Shown: piece after piece, positions 8,955-19,875 of the stretch
How positions within the stretch are numbered: position 1 is the first letter of the stretch
Layout: each line of letters begins with the position of its first letter
Assembly (NCBI GenBank): GCA_014529385.2
Contig: CM043950.1
Location: 154,124,445 to 154,188,444 of the forward strand
Direction of reading: 5' to 3'
Length of the DNA stretch: 64,000 nucleotides
Source of the DNA: Adiantum capillus-veneris
Taxonomy: Eukaryota; Streptophyta; Polypodiopsida; Polypodiales; Pteridaceae
The notes under the pieces: generated by a model
Told to the model about the DNA's origin: nothing
The model's input: only the letters and a program-made list of their open reading frames with translations
The model's database searches: none
Made by a program: the position numbers and the translations under genes

Positions 8955-11900
8955 ATGGCTTTCTCTTATCCGGAGTTTCATGGAAGAAGTGATGAAGATG
9001 TGGAGGACTTTCTGGAAAAGATGGAGGTTGCCTGCATTAGCAACCAGATTCATGACCCTACGCAAATGTTACGCCTTCTCCAAATTTGTTTGAAGAGTGA
9101 TGCACGAGCTTGGTCCAAGGCATTTGAAGAGGAGTTGCGTGCAGCAGATCCACCTATAAGATTGAGTTGGGACAATCTAAGGCATGGATTGGAAGTGGAG
9201 TTTGTGAAGATAGAAGATCCTGACAAAGTGTGGCAAGAAGTACAAGGTTTGGTGCAGAAGGAAGGTGAGCCAGTAGATGCGTACATACGTAAGTTTTCAT
9301 TGGCATGGGAGCGAATGTGCAAGGCTTTAGCACCACAGGTACCCCCGCCTGACATGATGAAGAAGGACAGGTTCTTGGCTGGTCTTTGGGAGAATATACG
9401 TTGGAGAGTGGAGCTAAAGAAGCGTAGGACATATGAAGATGCACTAGAGGTAGCAAGGAACAAAGAGTGGAAGCTGAGGAAAATGAGCCAGTTAGGGGTG
9501 GAGTCTTTGCCAATGAGGTCTGAATTTCAGCCTATAGAGTCTTTACAAGGGCGCATGTCAGGGGTTCATCATGAACCAGTGGTTCCTGTTACTACTCAGG
9601 TTATGCCAGCAGTGGTCACTACAGCAGTGCAAGATGATGGCCTAAGGCAAGACATGAGGCAAGTGGTTGATTTGATGAAGAATCTCAGCCTAAACATGCT
9701 AGGTCAAGTTGGAAATAATCGAGGTCGAGGGAGGTTTGCAAATCAGCAAGGAGGTGAAGAAAGGCCTAGGAATGGTGTTGGACAAAGTAATAGTAGGTTT
9801 TGGAGGCAGACGCCCACATGTTATAATTGTGGAGAGTTGGGTCACATCAGCCCGCAATGTGATAAGCCACCAAGGATGGGGGGAGACATGTATCCATTGC
9901 CAAGACAGGTGCTAACTAGGTCAAATGATTATGGCATCGAAATTAAGGGAGACGAAGGAACCAGTGGACTGACTCAGGAGGAAAAGGGAAAGACAAAAGT
10001 GCTAAGTGTAGTCACCTTGGAGAAGGCATCAAAGCTAGAGGATACATTAGTGATGCCTATTGGGAAGAGGACCACAGAGGATAAGGAAGGAAGAAGTTCC
10101 CCAGGTCCTAGTAAGAAGAAAGGAAAGAGCCATGAAGGCGAGGATGTCAAGGCCAAGAGGAAAAGGAGAGCTCGTCGAAAGTTTCATGTTTCAGATTTTC
10201 CACTAGGAGATGGGCAATTAAGCTATGACTTGAAGGAGGATCTGACGAGCAGGAAGGCAGATGTTACTTTTGGGCAGCTCATAGAAATGGTTCCTAAGCT
10301 AAAGCGACAGTGGAAGAGGATGGTTAACCCAATGGAGAAAGAGCCAGAGAGAGGTTCAGTGAAGGTGTTGGCAATGGACGAGCTACCAGACATTTGTCCA
10401 ATAGTAGATGTGTGGCATAAAAGGAAAAATTTGGGACAAGGTTATGTGGATGGCGGAGCCCAAATATGCGTCATAACACACTCATGCATTGAGAAGATGG
10501 GTCTCACAGTGGCTGGGGTGTCAGGTTTTCGGATCAGATTGGCAAACCATCAAAAAGTAAAATGCTTGGGTGTTGTAAAGAGCTTAGAAGTGGAGGCATA
10601 TGATGCAAAGGCAGTGGTTGATTTTCATGTGATGCCAGCAGGGTTGGGAGCATATCCTATTATACTGGGCAGACCATGGTTACGTGCAGTGGGAGCTGTT
10701 CAAGATTGGCGACATGGTACAATTAGCCTCTATGGAAAGACAGGTACCAAGAAGCTTTATAATATGGACACAAGGAAACGATTAGAGGAGCTTTATGAAG
10801 ATGAGGATGAGTCTAGTGATGAAGACTCTTCCACGGTGACAGATGAGGACAGTGATAGCACTACCAGCAGTGATGAGGATGTTGATGTTGCATTTCTTTT
10901 GATGGATAAAGAAATCCAGGAGATTGGTTTAGTCGCATTTGCGAAGGAAGTTGAAGATGAAAGTGAAGGGCCTTATGAAGTGATTGAAGGGCTGATGCAA
11001 ACCAAAGTTGAGTTGTCAAAGAAGCAGGAATTAATGACGCAAATGATTAGTGGAGACCTCTCAGCTATGGAGAAGGATATATATTTGCATATGCTGGCTA
11101 GTTTTCCTGATTTGTTCATTACTTCATATGAAGAGATCAGAGGGTTCAAGGCTGAAGAGATGCATATAGAGCTGAATGAAGGTGCTAAGCCAGTGCGGCA
11201 AAGGCTAAGAAGGATGGGTCAAGAGCAAATGGAAGCCTTGCGGGTAGAGGTGGACAAGTTATTGAAGGCAGGGTTCATAGTTCCAGTGGAGACCACAGAA
11301 TGGGTGAGTCCAGTAGTAGTCAGTCCAAAGAAGGATGGGAAGTGGAGGATTTGTGTAGATTTTAAGCCCTTAAACGCAGCCACAAAGAAGAACCCATATC
11401 CTCTTCCATTCATCGATCAGATCTTGGATTCAGTGGCAGGTTATGAGAGGTACAGTGTGTGTGATGGTTTTTCAGGCTATTTTCAATTGAAGATTGCTCT
11501 TAAAGACCGCACAAAGACAACTTTTATTACGCCATGGGGCTGCTATTGCTACACAGTGTTGCCGTTTGGGTTGTCAAATGGACCATCTTTCTATCAAGAA
11601 AGAGCAAATTGGGTGCTGGAACCATTCATTGGTAGTTGTGTTAAGGCTTTTATGGACGACTTCTGTGTCTATAGCAGTAGGGCTGAGCATCATGAGAAGT
11701 TGCAGATGGTATTGGCTCGATATGATGAATGTGGAGGACAACTAAATCCAAAGAAATGTCATCTAGCACAGCCAAGGGTGAAGTTATTGGGCCATATGGT
11801 GTCAGAAAATGGCATTGAGGCTGATCCAGATAAGGTGAAGTCTATTATTCTTCTTCCATCACCTATGAGTACGAAGCAATTGGCAACCTTTATACACAAA

Positions 11901-14306
11901 GTGAAGTACATGGCACGGTTTATTCCATTGTCTTCGCAGCTTCTTTATCCATTACAACAAGTGGCAAAGCATGATCCATTGCAATGGGATGACAAGTGTG
12001 AAGAAGTGTTTCAAGAGGTGAAAGAGGTGTTAGGGGGGTTGTCAGCCATGCAGGCTCCTGATTGGGAGAAAGTTTTTTATGTAAATCCATCAGTAGGGGA
12101 TGATGCCATTGGATCCATGCTATTGCAAAAGGGGAAGGGCAGCCATTATATGAGGCCAGTGTATTGTGCAAGCCGAGTGAAGTTGGTAGCGGAGAGAAAG
12201 TTATCGGAAGTAGAGCTAGTGATGGCTAGTGTAATATTTGCTTGTCGACGATTTCGTCATTACTTGCTACCACGGCCTTTTGTTTTCTTGACGAGTTATG
12301 CCTTTTTGCCACAGTTAATTAATGGTATTAACATGTCAAATGTGGTGAAGAAATGGGTAATTGAGCTGCAAGAGTTTGAGTTCTCTTTTCTAGTGGAAGA
12401 TAGTACAAGGGCTACCCTAGCTGATTTGTTGACCTACAAGGAGAATCCCCTTATTGTTAAGGAAGAGGTGGTGAGAAAGGTAGTTGAAGAAGTGCCACAG
12501 ATCAGCAATGCACATGTGTTGTTCTTTGATGGTTCATACAGAAAGAGCCATGATGCAGCTTCAGGGGGTATAGCACTTTATGATCCAGAGGGGAAGCTAG
12601 TATGCAAGAGAGGGTTCAAATTGGATGCTCATAGTAACAATGAGGCTGAATATGCTACATTGGAAGCCGGATTACACATTTGTTTGAAGCATGGGGTTCG
12701 AAGGTTGAGCATAAAAGGTGATGCCTTGTTAGTGGTGAAGCAAGTGTTGGGTGTGTGGAAGAGCAAGAACACCTCATTGAAGGAAATGTGCTTCAGAATT
12801 AAAGGCCTGTTAAAAAAGTTTGAAGCATGGAGTATCAGACACATTGAACGTGCTCTAAATGGAGAGGCACATGAAGCAGCTCAATGCATGATTGGGGAGC
12901 TATTTGTGTTGAGGACCACTTTACCTCTTTATCATGGCCGGGAAAGTTTGGCTCAAGAAGAGGAGTTTTTGCTAACAGGAATCATTCCAAAGGAGATTCA
13001 GAAGTCTAAGAAGTATGGCTTTGTGCGTAGAGCATACAGGTACAAATTGATTGGTGATGTCTTATACATGAAAGGGGCTGATCTCGTGTTGAGACGTGTA
13101 CCTTGGCGGGAGGAGCTTTACAGAGTGTTGGAAGAGAATCACGAAGGCGCATGTGGTGGCCATTTTGCTCTAAAGATCACCTTGCATAAGATTTTGCAAG
13201 AGGGGTATGTATGGCCTAGTTTGCACAAGGATGTTCACCATTGGTGTAGGTCTTGCAATAGGTGTCAAGCATTTGGGAAGAGAGTGTTGAAGCCAGAGCT
13301 ACGAAAAACCATTATGGCGTTTGATGTGTTTGAAAAGTGGGGGATTGATGCAATAGGCCCGTTACCTATCACAAGCAGGGGCAAAAGCTATATCTTGACG
13401 GCAGTGGACTATCTTTCTAGATGGGCAGAGGCTATAGCAGTAAAACAAATCACTGCAAAGGATGTGGCAAAATTTGTGTATGATGAAATATGTTGCAAGT
13501 TTGGGGTGCCATTAGAGCTACTTTCAGATAAGGGGCCAGGATTTAGAGCTAAACTGCTAGACTTCTTATGCACAAAGATGAAGATTAGGCACCAGCATAC
13601 CACTCCTTATTACCCGCAGTGTAATGGCTTGAATGAAAGATTCAATGGTGAGTTGGTACAGATTCTTTCGAAAGTGACAGAGCACCAAGGAAAGAATTGG
13701 GATTTGGAATTGCCTAGTGCATTATGGGCTTATCGTACTTCGGTGAAGACAGGTACAGGGTTTACTCCATTTCATTTGGTGTATGGAAAGGAAGCACTAT
13801 TGCCTGTGGAGGTAGAGTTGCCTGCGGTCAAGATGTTAGAGAAGTTGCTTGGGCCGCCTAGTGATGCATTCAAAGAGAGGCTCTTGCAATTACAAGAGGT
13901 CCAGTTGGATAGGATGAGCGCATTGGAGCATTATGGGCAGATGCAGGATAAGGCTTTGACAAAGCTAAATGAAAAGGTCAAAAGTAAGGGTATCAAGCAA
14001 CATGACTTGGTTTTGCGCTACAACAGTAAGCTGGACAACACCTTCCAAAAGAAGTTTCAAATTAAGTGGGAAGGCCCTTTCAAGGTAGTAGAGTGTTTTC
14101 CAAATGGCACATATCAGCTGGCTAACCTGGATGGTGTTCTACATAAGTCAAGGGTAAATGGATTGCGTCTTAAATTGTATCATGCTAGATTGATGATGGT
14201 GGAACAAGATGAGTTGTCGGTGGAGCAAGAAATGTTGGTGAAGCATGAGGAGACTTGTGATGCGGCGAGTCTCATATCTCTCTTTGCTGCTGCTGATCAT
14301 GAATGA
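8955..14306 (+). CDS. Gypsy A Gag-Pol polyprotein (1783 aa) with two RNase H domains
   Basis: One open frame; the ATG sits in a good context (GCCATGG). Gag occupies about 1-280 and a knuckle CYNCGELGHISPQC lies near 288. The protease has DGGAQ near 497 in place of D-S/T-G, and LGRPWL follows. RT has FMDD near 898. The first RNase H (about 1010-1140) is degenerate: its catalytic DAS motif reads NPS. A second, complete RNase HI-like domain (about 1185-1315) has FFDGS, NNEAEY and GDALLVV, the dual arrangement known from Tat-lineage elements. Integrase has a zinc module HEGACGGH...CRSCNRC (about 1395-1435), then WGIDAIGP, LSDKGPGF and LNERFNGE as the D, D, E triad. An acidic serine-rich stretch precedes RT (about 610-650). 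No stops or frameshifts, so it is likely functional. Confidence 0.95.
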   Translation: MAFSYPEFHGRSDEDVEDFLEKMEVACISNQIHDPTQMLRLLQICLKSDARAWSKAFEEELRAADPPIRLSWDNLRHGLEVEFVKIEDPDKVWQEVQGLVQKEGEPVDAYIRKFSLAWERMCKALAPQVPPPDMMKKDRFLAGLWENIRWRVELKKRRTYEDALEVARNKEWKLRKMSQLGVESLPMRSEFQPIESLQGRMSGVHHEPVVPVTTQVMPAVVTTAVQDDGLRQDMRQVVDLMKNLSLNMLGQVGNNRGRGRFANQQGGEERPRNGVGQSNSRFWRQTPTCYNCGELGHISPQCDKPPRMGGDMYPLPRQVLTRSNDYGIEIKGDEGTSGLTQEEKGKTKVLSVVTLEKASKLEDTLVMPIGKRTTEDKEGRSSPGPSKKKGKSHEGEDVKAKRKRRARRKFHVSDFPLGDGQLSYDLKEDLTSRKADVTFGQLIEMVPKLKRQWKRMVNPMEKEPERGSVKVLAMDELPDICPIVDVWHKRKNLGQGYVDGGAQICVITHSCIEKMGLTVAGVSGFRIRLANHQKVKCLGVVKSLEVEAYDAKAVVDFHVMPAGLGAYPIILGRPWLRAVGAVQDWRHGTISLYGKTGTKKLYNMDTRKRLEELYEDEDESSDEDSSTVTDEDSDSTTSSDEDVDVAFLLMDKEIQEIGLVAFAKEVEDESEGPYEVIEGLMQTKVELSKKQELMTQMISGDLSAMEKDIYLHMLASFPDLFITSYEEIRGFKAEEMHIELNEGAKPVRQRLRRMGQEQMEALRVEVDKLLKAGFIVPVETTEWVSPVVVSPKKDGKWRICVDFKPLNAATKKNPYPLPFIDQILDSVAGYERYSVCDGFSGYFQLKIALKDRTKTTFITPWGCYCYTVLPFGLSNGPSFYQERANWVLEPFIGSCVKAFMDDFCVYSSRAEHHEKLQMVLARYDECGGQLNPKKCHLAQPRVKLLGHMVSENGIEADPDKVKSIILLPSPMSTKQLATFIHKVKYMARFIPLSSQLLYPLQQVAKHDPLQWDDKCEEVFQEVKEVLGGLSAMQAPDWEKVFYVNPSVGDDAIGSMLLQKGKGSHYMRPVYCASRVKLVAERKLSEVELVMASVIFACRRFRHYLLPRPFVFLTSYAFLPQLINGINMSNVVKKWVIELQEFEFSFLVEDSTRATLADLLTYKENPLIVKEEVVRKVVEEVPQISNAHVLFFDGSYRKSHDAASGGIALYDPEGKLVCKRGFKLDAHSNNEAEYATLEAGLHICLKHGVRRLSIKGDALLVVKQVLGVWKSKNTSLKEMCFRIKGLLKKFEAWSIRHIERALNGEAHEAAQCMIGELFVLRTTLPLYHGRESLAQEEEFLLTGIIPKEIQKSKKYGFVRRAYRYKLIGDVLYMKGADLVLRRVPWREELYRVLEENHEGACGGHFALKITLHKILQEGYVWPSLHKDVHHWCRSCNRCQAFGKRVLKPELRKTIMAFDVFEKWGIDAIGPLPITSRGKSYILTAVDYLSRWAEAIAVKQITAKDVAKFVYDEICCKFGVPLELLSDKGPGFRAKLLDFLCTKMKIRHQHTTPYYPQCNGLNERFNGELVQILSKVTEHQGKNWDLELPSALWAYRTSVKTGTGFTPFHLVYGKEALLPVEVELPAVKMLEKLLGPPSDAFKERLLQLQEVQLDRMSALEHYGQMQDKALTKLNEKVKSKGIKQHDLVLRYNSKLDNTFQKKFQIKWEGPFKVVECFPNGTYQLANLDGVLHKSRVNGLRLKLYHARLMMVEQDELSVEQEMLVKHEETCDAASLISLFAAADHE

Positions 14307-14315
14307 TCTAGCAGG

Positions 14316-14334
14316 CTAGGGGATGGGCAAATTA
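14316..14334 (+). promoter_or_regulatory. Gypsy A polypurine tract
   Basis: CTAGGGGATGGGCAAATTA lies between the ORF end and the 3' LTR start TGTCAG. The purine run is imperfect but in the right place. Confidence 0.7.
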
Positions 14335-15470
14335 TGTCAGGAGTTTTTTGGAGCAAGGGATTGCGCATATGTACATACCCATGCATGGTGCATCAAATAA
14401 AGTATTGCCCATTTTCCAAAGCCAGGTGGTTACGTGGGGCCCACATGTGTACAGGTAGGACACCATGTACATAGTGCATCGATTTTCACTATCACCAGTA
14501 CCAGTATGTTTTTTCTACAATAATGAGGAGTTTATAGCGCGTAAAAATTCTCGAGGAAGCTATCCGCGGGCCGACGACGTGAGGTCAGCAAGTGCGTCAG
14601 ATGGCATCTAGTGGCGTCAGGAGGCCGAACAGGGTCAATACTTGCACGCGGAGAAGTACGAACACAACGTGGGTGTTTGCTTGTGAGAATTATGCAGAGA
14701 GTCATCATTAGGACCACTTTTTGGGGCCACTTCACGTGGTGGCGAGATGCATTATTGGAAAAAAGCTGAGTGCCAGGTGTGCGAATGATGCAAAAAGGTG
14801 ACGACTATGCACTGCGAGGTCAGTTTTTGGCCTGTTCGGGGTCCGTTTGAGGTCATCTAAAAGGCCAAGGGTGCCCAACTAATAAAGCTAAGTGTGGGAA
14901 CTGAAAAAACTGAGAGAAGACCAGAAAAAAACGTGGAGAAGAGAGGAGGAACAGCCGCAGGTGTGTTTTTGCTCATTTTGGAGCCTATTTTGGCCGTAAA
15001 CTGCTCATCCGAGGTCGGATTTGAGCACTTTGACATTGTAGACTGGGGTTTTGGGCCGTTCCGGACGCGATGGCGCTGTCCATTTTGCCAAATTCCTCAC
15101 TCTTTTTCTGCTGTTTTTCTGTGTAATCTTCTCCGGTGAGTGAAGCTTCTTCTCCAATTTGTGATTGTATCTGGTATCTTTTACCCATATTGTGTGAGCT
15201 GTTTGCCCCATTGGTGTTGGCCCAAGCTCATTTGTATCTAAACATCAGAAGTTCTCCTCTTTTGAGCTGAGTTTTTGTGTGTGTGTGTGTGTCTCTGTGT
15301 GGAGTGGGCAAGTGGATTGTCTCTCTCCTCTCACTCCAGAGGTGTGTTCCCTGTCTCGGCCAGGTGTGTTGTGTAAGCCGAGTGGTGCCCCCTAGTGTGT
15401 GTGTGTATCTTCCCAAGAGTGTGTGTCGGGTCGTTATAGAGGCGCTGTGTGTGTTTTCATCCCGCTCACA
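14335..15470 (+). repeat. Gypsy A 3' LTR (1136 bp)
   Basis: Nearly identical to the 5' LTR. It is followed by ACGT, which repeats the 4 bp before the 5' LTR. Confidence 0.93.
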
Positions 15471-15474
15471 ACGT

Positions 15475-15874
15475 GGTCAAGAGACGTATCAGCCATTCTA
15501 ACTTCCTAAAATTCCTCTCACATGCTAGTGTACCTATCAAATCCCATTCACATGCAAGCACAGGAAAGACCATGTGAAATATTTGTGAAAAGTAACGAGG
15601 GTACCTCTCACCCAAGGCAGGAGTGGATGACTCTAGCGTACTAGCCATATCTGTACACGCAAATAGATGATGGTTAGAGTGCAAATATTACAAGGGTCGT
15701 GTTCTTGTGCATAATTTGTTTTTATGATTTTGTGTTATGGCTCTTGCTCTTTTACTTTTTTATCTTGTTTTTGTGAGTATAAGGCTTTATATATACATTC
15801 CCTAAGATTGGAGATTAAGAGGTCAGGGAGAAAGGTTGAGAGGGAAGCAAGTGAATAATGGATGTCTACAAACA
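15475..15874 (-). repeat. Gypsy B 3' LTR (outer end not defined)
   Basis: The inner boundary is clear: on the coding strand the LTR starts TGTTTGTAGAC directly after the purine tract. A TATA-like TATATATAAAG (coding strand, about 15785-15797) fits an LTR promoter. There is no second LTR copy in the window, so the outer end is unknown; sequence from 15475 on is compatible. Confidence 0.65.
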
Positions 15875-15890
15875 CTTCCCCCTTCCTTGG
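15875..15890 (-). promoter_or_regulatory. Gypsy B polypurine tract
   Basis: Plus-strand CTTCCCCCTTCCTTGG reads CCAAGGAAGGGGGAAG on the coding strand, directly before the 3' LTR. Confidence 0.85.
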
Positions 15891-15895
15891 GTAGA

Positions 15896-16860
15896 TCATA
15901 CCGTTTGAAATGATGTCGTCACCCTTTGAAACCAGTTGTTCCAAGTTGTTATAGGTGAAGATTTTTGCCAGTAGTTTTCTATTACCTTAGGTGCCTCGTC
16001 GAGTTGCAAGGGTGGTAATGTACTCTCCCAGGATCGAACTTGAAGTGGTTCATCAGGTGATTCTTGAACACTGGAAGGTGTGGATTCCTTTGTAGCTTCA
16101 TGGATGTCCACTATTGTAGGTGGAGGCTGTGTAGAAGCTTTTACCTCTATGGATGTATTACATGAGGAGCTAGAAGCTTCATGGAACTCCCCCCTTCCTG
16201 AGCTAGGTGGAATAAATTGGTTTTGCCTTGGAGCCCAAACTAGCTCTGGACTAGGTGTGTAGCATTCTGTGATCTTTCCCTTCCCAAGGTCTGCCATTGG
16301 CTTTAGCGTTACACTGTTTGACTCATATGGGTTTGTTGTCGATAGGGAAGGACACATTTTACGTTTAGGTACCCAAATTTGCTCATTTCCATCATAGTAG
16401 CCTTGGGATTCTAATAGTCGTTTTGGAATCCATCGTGATTTGGTCTTGACTCTCTTAGAGCGCGCTCTTGGTTTTCCAGGGAAATTTTTTCTTGGAATGG
16501 ATGGGAGGGTTGAGGTAGTTGGAAGTAAGGCCTTGGGGACCCATTGATATGTACTCTTAGGTCGTGCAGGTTGAGTACTTGCAATATTACTGCTTGCTGC
16601 AACTACAAGTGTTGAAGTGCTAGGTTCATGGGTAGCCGGCAAAGACGAGTTAACCACCTTGGCTTGTGAATGTTGGTATCCTTCAACTTTGCTAGAGTTT
16701 GCAACGTAGGTGACTTTGCTTGAATGATAGGGGTAAGAGTCGATGGTCGCGTCGTGACACTACCAGTATCCCAATCAATAGTGCATTTGGTTGCCAACAT
16801 CCACGTGCGTCCCAGGTTTACGTTGCCTTCCATAGCTCCCGTGGTCATGACTAGAAACCT
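15896..16860 (-). pseudogene. Gypsy B pol C-terminal tail: second-protease remnant and W-x-P-K repeats
   Basis: Continuation of pol after the TAG at 16861, first in the same frame (to about 16700) and then in another frame (253 codons ending at 15896). Just after the stop, LGRTW and then CTIDWD match the flap-to-C-terminal part of the second protease-like domain of Gypsy C (LGQPW, AMIDWS). The tail has at least four copies of a W-x-P-K/R motif: QWVPKALLP, RWIPKRLL, IWVPKRK and VWAPRQ. The function of such a tail is unknown to me. It ends 6 nt before the purine tract, so Gypsy B lacks the long 3' extension seen in Gypsy C. Confidence 0.7.
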
Positions 16861-17850
16861 CTACACTATGCTTCCATTGTCATAGACAACAGGGGTCTGA
16901 AGGACTCCAAGAATAGCAGTTTTCTTTTTATTAATGCCCTTGACTTGCATCGTACTAGGGGATAGAGTCGGTTTCCCAAATTGACACCAAACTCCATAGG
17001 ATAACAAATTGTGTTTAGCTTTCCCATAGGGGCTATTTAGCTCAATCGGGTATCGTAGGGGTGGCTCAAATTCTAATGAGTCGTCATCTGTGTCCTCGAA
17101 AAATGCTTGCGTGATTCCCAGATTAGCCTCTCGTTGGCGTCTAAGACGTTGTTGTCGTTCTCGAGCCTCAACTCTTGCTTGGATTTTTCTAAGCTCTGCT
17201 TGTTCCTTGGCAGCCTTCTTTTGATGGATGGCTTGCAACTCTTCCTGGCTTAGAGGATCATAATATCTTTTGAATTTACTCCCATTAAGGAATCCAATGG
17301 TTTCAACTCCATCTAGAGTCTCCACACGAATGGTACCTTGCGGGGTAATTTCACACACTCGATATGGTCCCTTACCAGCGTATTTCAATTTCTTCTTTTC
17401 ATTACGTACCCCGTACATAAGAACTTTATCACCAACCTTGATGTCTTTATCCTTTAAATGGATATCAAACCACTTCTTTCTCCTATCCTTCTCCACTAAA
17501 GCATTTCGCACAGCTAATTGCCTCTCTTCATCTAGCCTTTCCAGGATATATAATCGCTCCACTAAGGGGTTACCATCCCAACCTTCTTGAGAAGCTACTC
17601 GAAGACTAGGAATGACAAACTCCCATGGCATAACTGCTTCTTGGCCATACACCATCTTAAACGGTGTGCAATTAATAGCAACTTTATACGCAGTACGATA
17701 AGCCCATAAAGCTGATGTAAGCTTTAAGTCCCAATCAGTGAGATGAGCCTCAACTGTCTTTGTCAAAATGGAGATGAGAGTTTTGTTGGTACTCTCAGCT
17801 TGGCCATTTGCTTGGGGATAATAGGGTGTAGACTTGTGGTGAGATATCAT
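16861..17850 (-). pseudogene. Gypsy B integrase C-terminal half and linker
   Basis: In frame with the upstream pol ORF; only the TAG at 17890 separates them (13 codons before the next Met). It has the last catalytic Glu in YYPQANGQAEST, then the usual LTSALWAYRTAYK and a GPYRVCEI-type C-terminal domain. A basic coiled stretch follows (QAELRKIQARVEARERQQRLRRQ). Near the end, TAILGVLQTPVV aligns with the ALLDSGAQTNLL catalytic loop of the Gypsy C second protease, with the catalytic D-S-G lost. Stop TAG at 16861. Confidence 0.85.
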
Positions 17851-17889
17851 GAAGTTTGATGTGAGTTCTTTTATTACTTCATTTATAAA

Positions 17890-19875
17890 CTAAGTTCCAT
17901 TGTCACTCACAAGTTCAAAGGGGCATCCAAAACGTGTGATAATGTTCTCAAAGAGGAACTTAGCTGTTGTTTTTGCATACACCTTTCGTGTTGCTTTTGC
18001 TTCAACCCATTTGGTTACATAGTCGGTAGCCACAATGATATATCGTGATTGCGTGTTACGTGCAGCCGGACTAATTTGTCCTACAAAGTATAAGCCCCAC
18101 TTTTCAAATGGTTGGGTTACCTTGATGGGATGTAGAGGCATCCTATCCCTTCTTTGTGGCTTCTTGAAGCGTTGGCATTCATCACATCCCTTTGCAAAAA
18201 GTGATGCATCCTTAAACAGAGTGGGCCACCAATAGCCTGACTGTAAGATCTTTCGGGCAGTCAACTTTCCTGAAAAGTGACCACTAGCTACGCCCATGTG
18301 TGCCTCTTGTAGAATATATAAATACTCATCCTCGCGGGCACAGCGTCTAAGAACATCATCTTTTCCTCTCTTATAGAGAGTTCCAGCCAGTAAGCAATAG
18401 GGTTCGCATTCCTTGATTAATTTTCGAGCTATATCTTTTCGCAGCTCTTTGGGTGGAAAACCATTAACTAAGAAGTTAACAATCTTTTCACTCCATTCAG
18501 GCATTGTCTCAACAATGAACAAAGGAGTATCAGGCAATTCATCATCAACCCCCGTAGGAGCTTCGCCATTAGGGATACGAGATAAATGATCCGCCATGAC
18601 ATGCTTCCTCCCAGGCCTCACAACATCAGTGAAGTCAAACTCAAGAAGAATTAACAACCATCGTGTAATTCGACCTGTGGAACACGGCTTGTTTACCAAA
18701 TATATCAATGCTTGATGATCAACATAAAACACAAACTTGGTAGCAAGAAGGTAATAGCGAAATTTCTTTACTGCGTAAATCATAGCTAGACCTTCGCGCT
18801 CTGTAGTAGTGTAGTTCATCTCGGCATCATTTAATTGGCGACTTGCAAAGCTAATAGGGTAGTCCAATTTATGTTCTCCTGGTTGAGTTAGAACACACCC
18901 AATAGTAAAGTTTGATGCATCAATATGCACATGAAAAGGTACATTCCAATCAGGTGTTCGCAGGATTGGAGCACTTGTTAGGGCCTTCTTTAATAACTCA
19001 TAAGATTGATGACATTCTTCTGTCCAGTGAAACTCGATAAGAAGCTTGTACAATGGACGCGCTATCTCGGCAAAGTTTAAAATAAATCTTCGATAATAAC
19101 CAACATGGCCCATAAATGTTTGAACTCCTTTATAGTTCGTAGGTGGTGGCAAATCGGCAATGGCTTTAATCTTACTCTCATCTGTGGATATCCCGTTCTT
19201 GGACACTATATGCCCTAGAATGACTCCATGCTTAACCCAAAATTGGCATTTGAAAGGGTTCAATGAGATGCGATAAAATCTGCACCTTTCAAATATTTTT
19301 CTTAGATATAACAAATGCTTCTCCCAAGAAGAATAAACACAAAGGTCGTCTAAGAAAGCTTGACAAAACTCCCTTAGAAATTCTTTAAACGCAGTGTTTA
19401 TTAATCGTTGGAATGTAGAAGGGGCATTTGTTAAGCCAAAAGCCATAACACGAAATGCAAACACTCCAAACTCTGTGATAAAAGCAGTTTTAGCTTGGTC
19501 CTCTAATGCAATTGTGATTTGATTGTAACGAGAGTACCCATCTAAAAAGCTATAAGCTTCCTTGCCCGCAACTCTTTCAAGCACATGTTCTGAATATGGC
19601 AAGGGATAATGATCTCTCCTAGTAGCTGTATTAACTTTCTTGAGGTCCCCGCACACTCTTAGTTTCCCATTATTTTTTGGCACAATGACTATTGGAGAAA
19701 CCCATTCGGAGTGCTCAATAGGGTATATGAATCCGCATTGGATAAGTTTTTCAATCTCCTCTTGTACAATTTTGGCATACTTAGGATTCATTGGATAGGG
19801 TCGTTGCTGGACGGGTTTAGCAATGTTGATCATGGGAATTGTATGTTGCACCACAGAAGGTGGAACGCCCTTCAT
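17890..19875 (-). pseudogene. Gypsy B RT, RNase H and integrase N-terminal half (661 codons)
   Basis: RT has YSFLDGYSRYNQ and FLDDLCVYSS (catalytic DD), then RNase H with HIDASNFTIGC and TTTEREGLAMIYAVKKF. The integrase zinc module is single: EAHMGVASGHFSG...CDECQRF. The first catalytic Asp of the integrase is replaced by Tyr (WGLYFVG, codon TAC at 18088-18090), which would abolish strand transfer even without the TAG at 17890. A frameshift near 19880 separates this block from the upstream protease frame. Confidence 0.92.

Larger units (their letters stand above)
6787..15470 (+). mobile_element. Gypsy A: complete Tat-like LTR retrotransposon
   Basis: A full-length plus-strand Ty3/Gypsy element with 1136-bp LTRs at 6787-7922 and 14335-15470, both TGTCAGGAG to CGCTCACA. 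Reading both copies I count about six substitutions and no indels, so it is young. The flanks give a 4-bp exact duplication ACGT (6783-6786 and 15471-15474). A fifth base does not match. A primer site, a roughly 1-kb leader, one uninterrupted 1783-aa ORF and a polypurine tract are present. The dual RNase H places it near the Tat/Ogre/Retand group. Confidence 0.95.
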
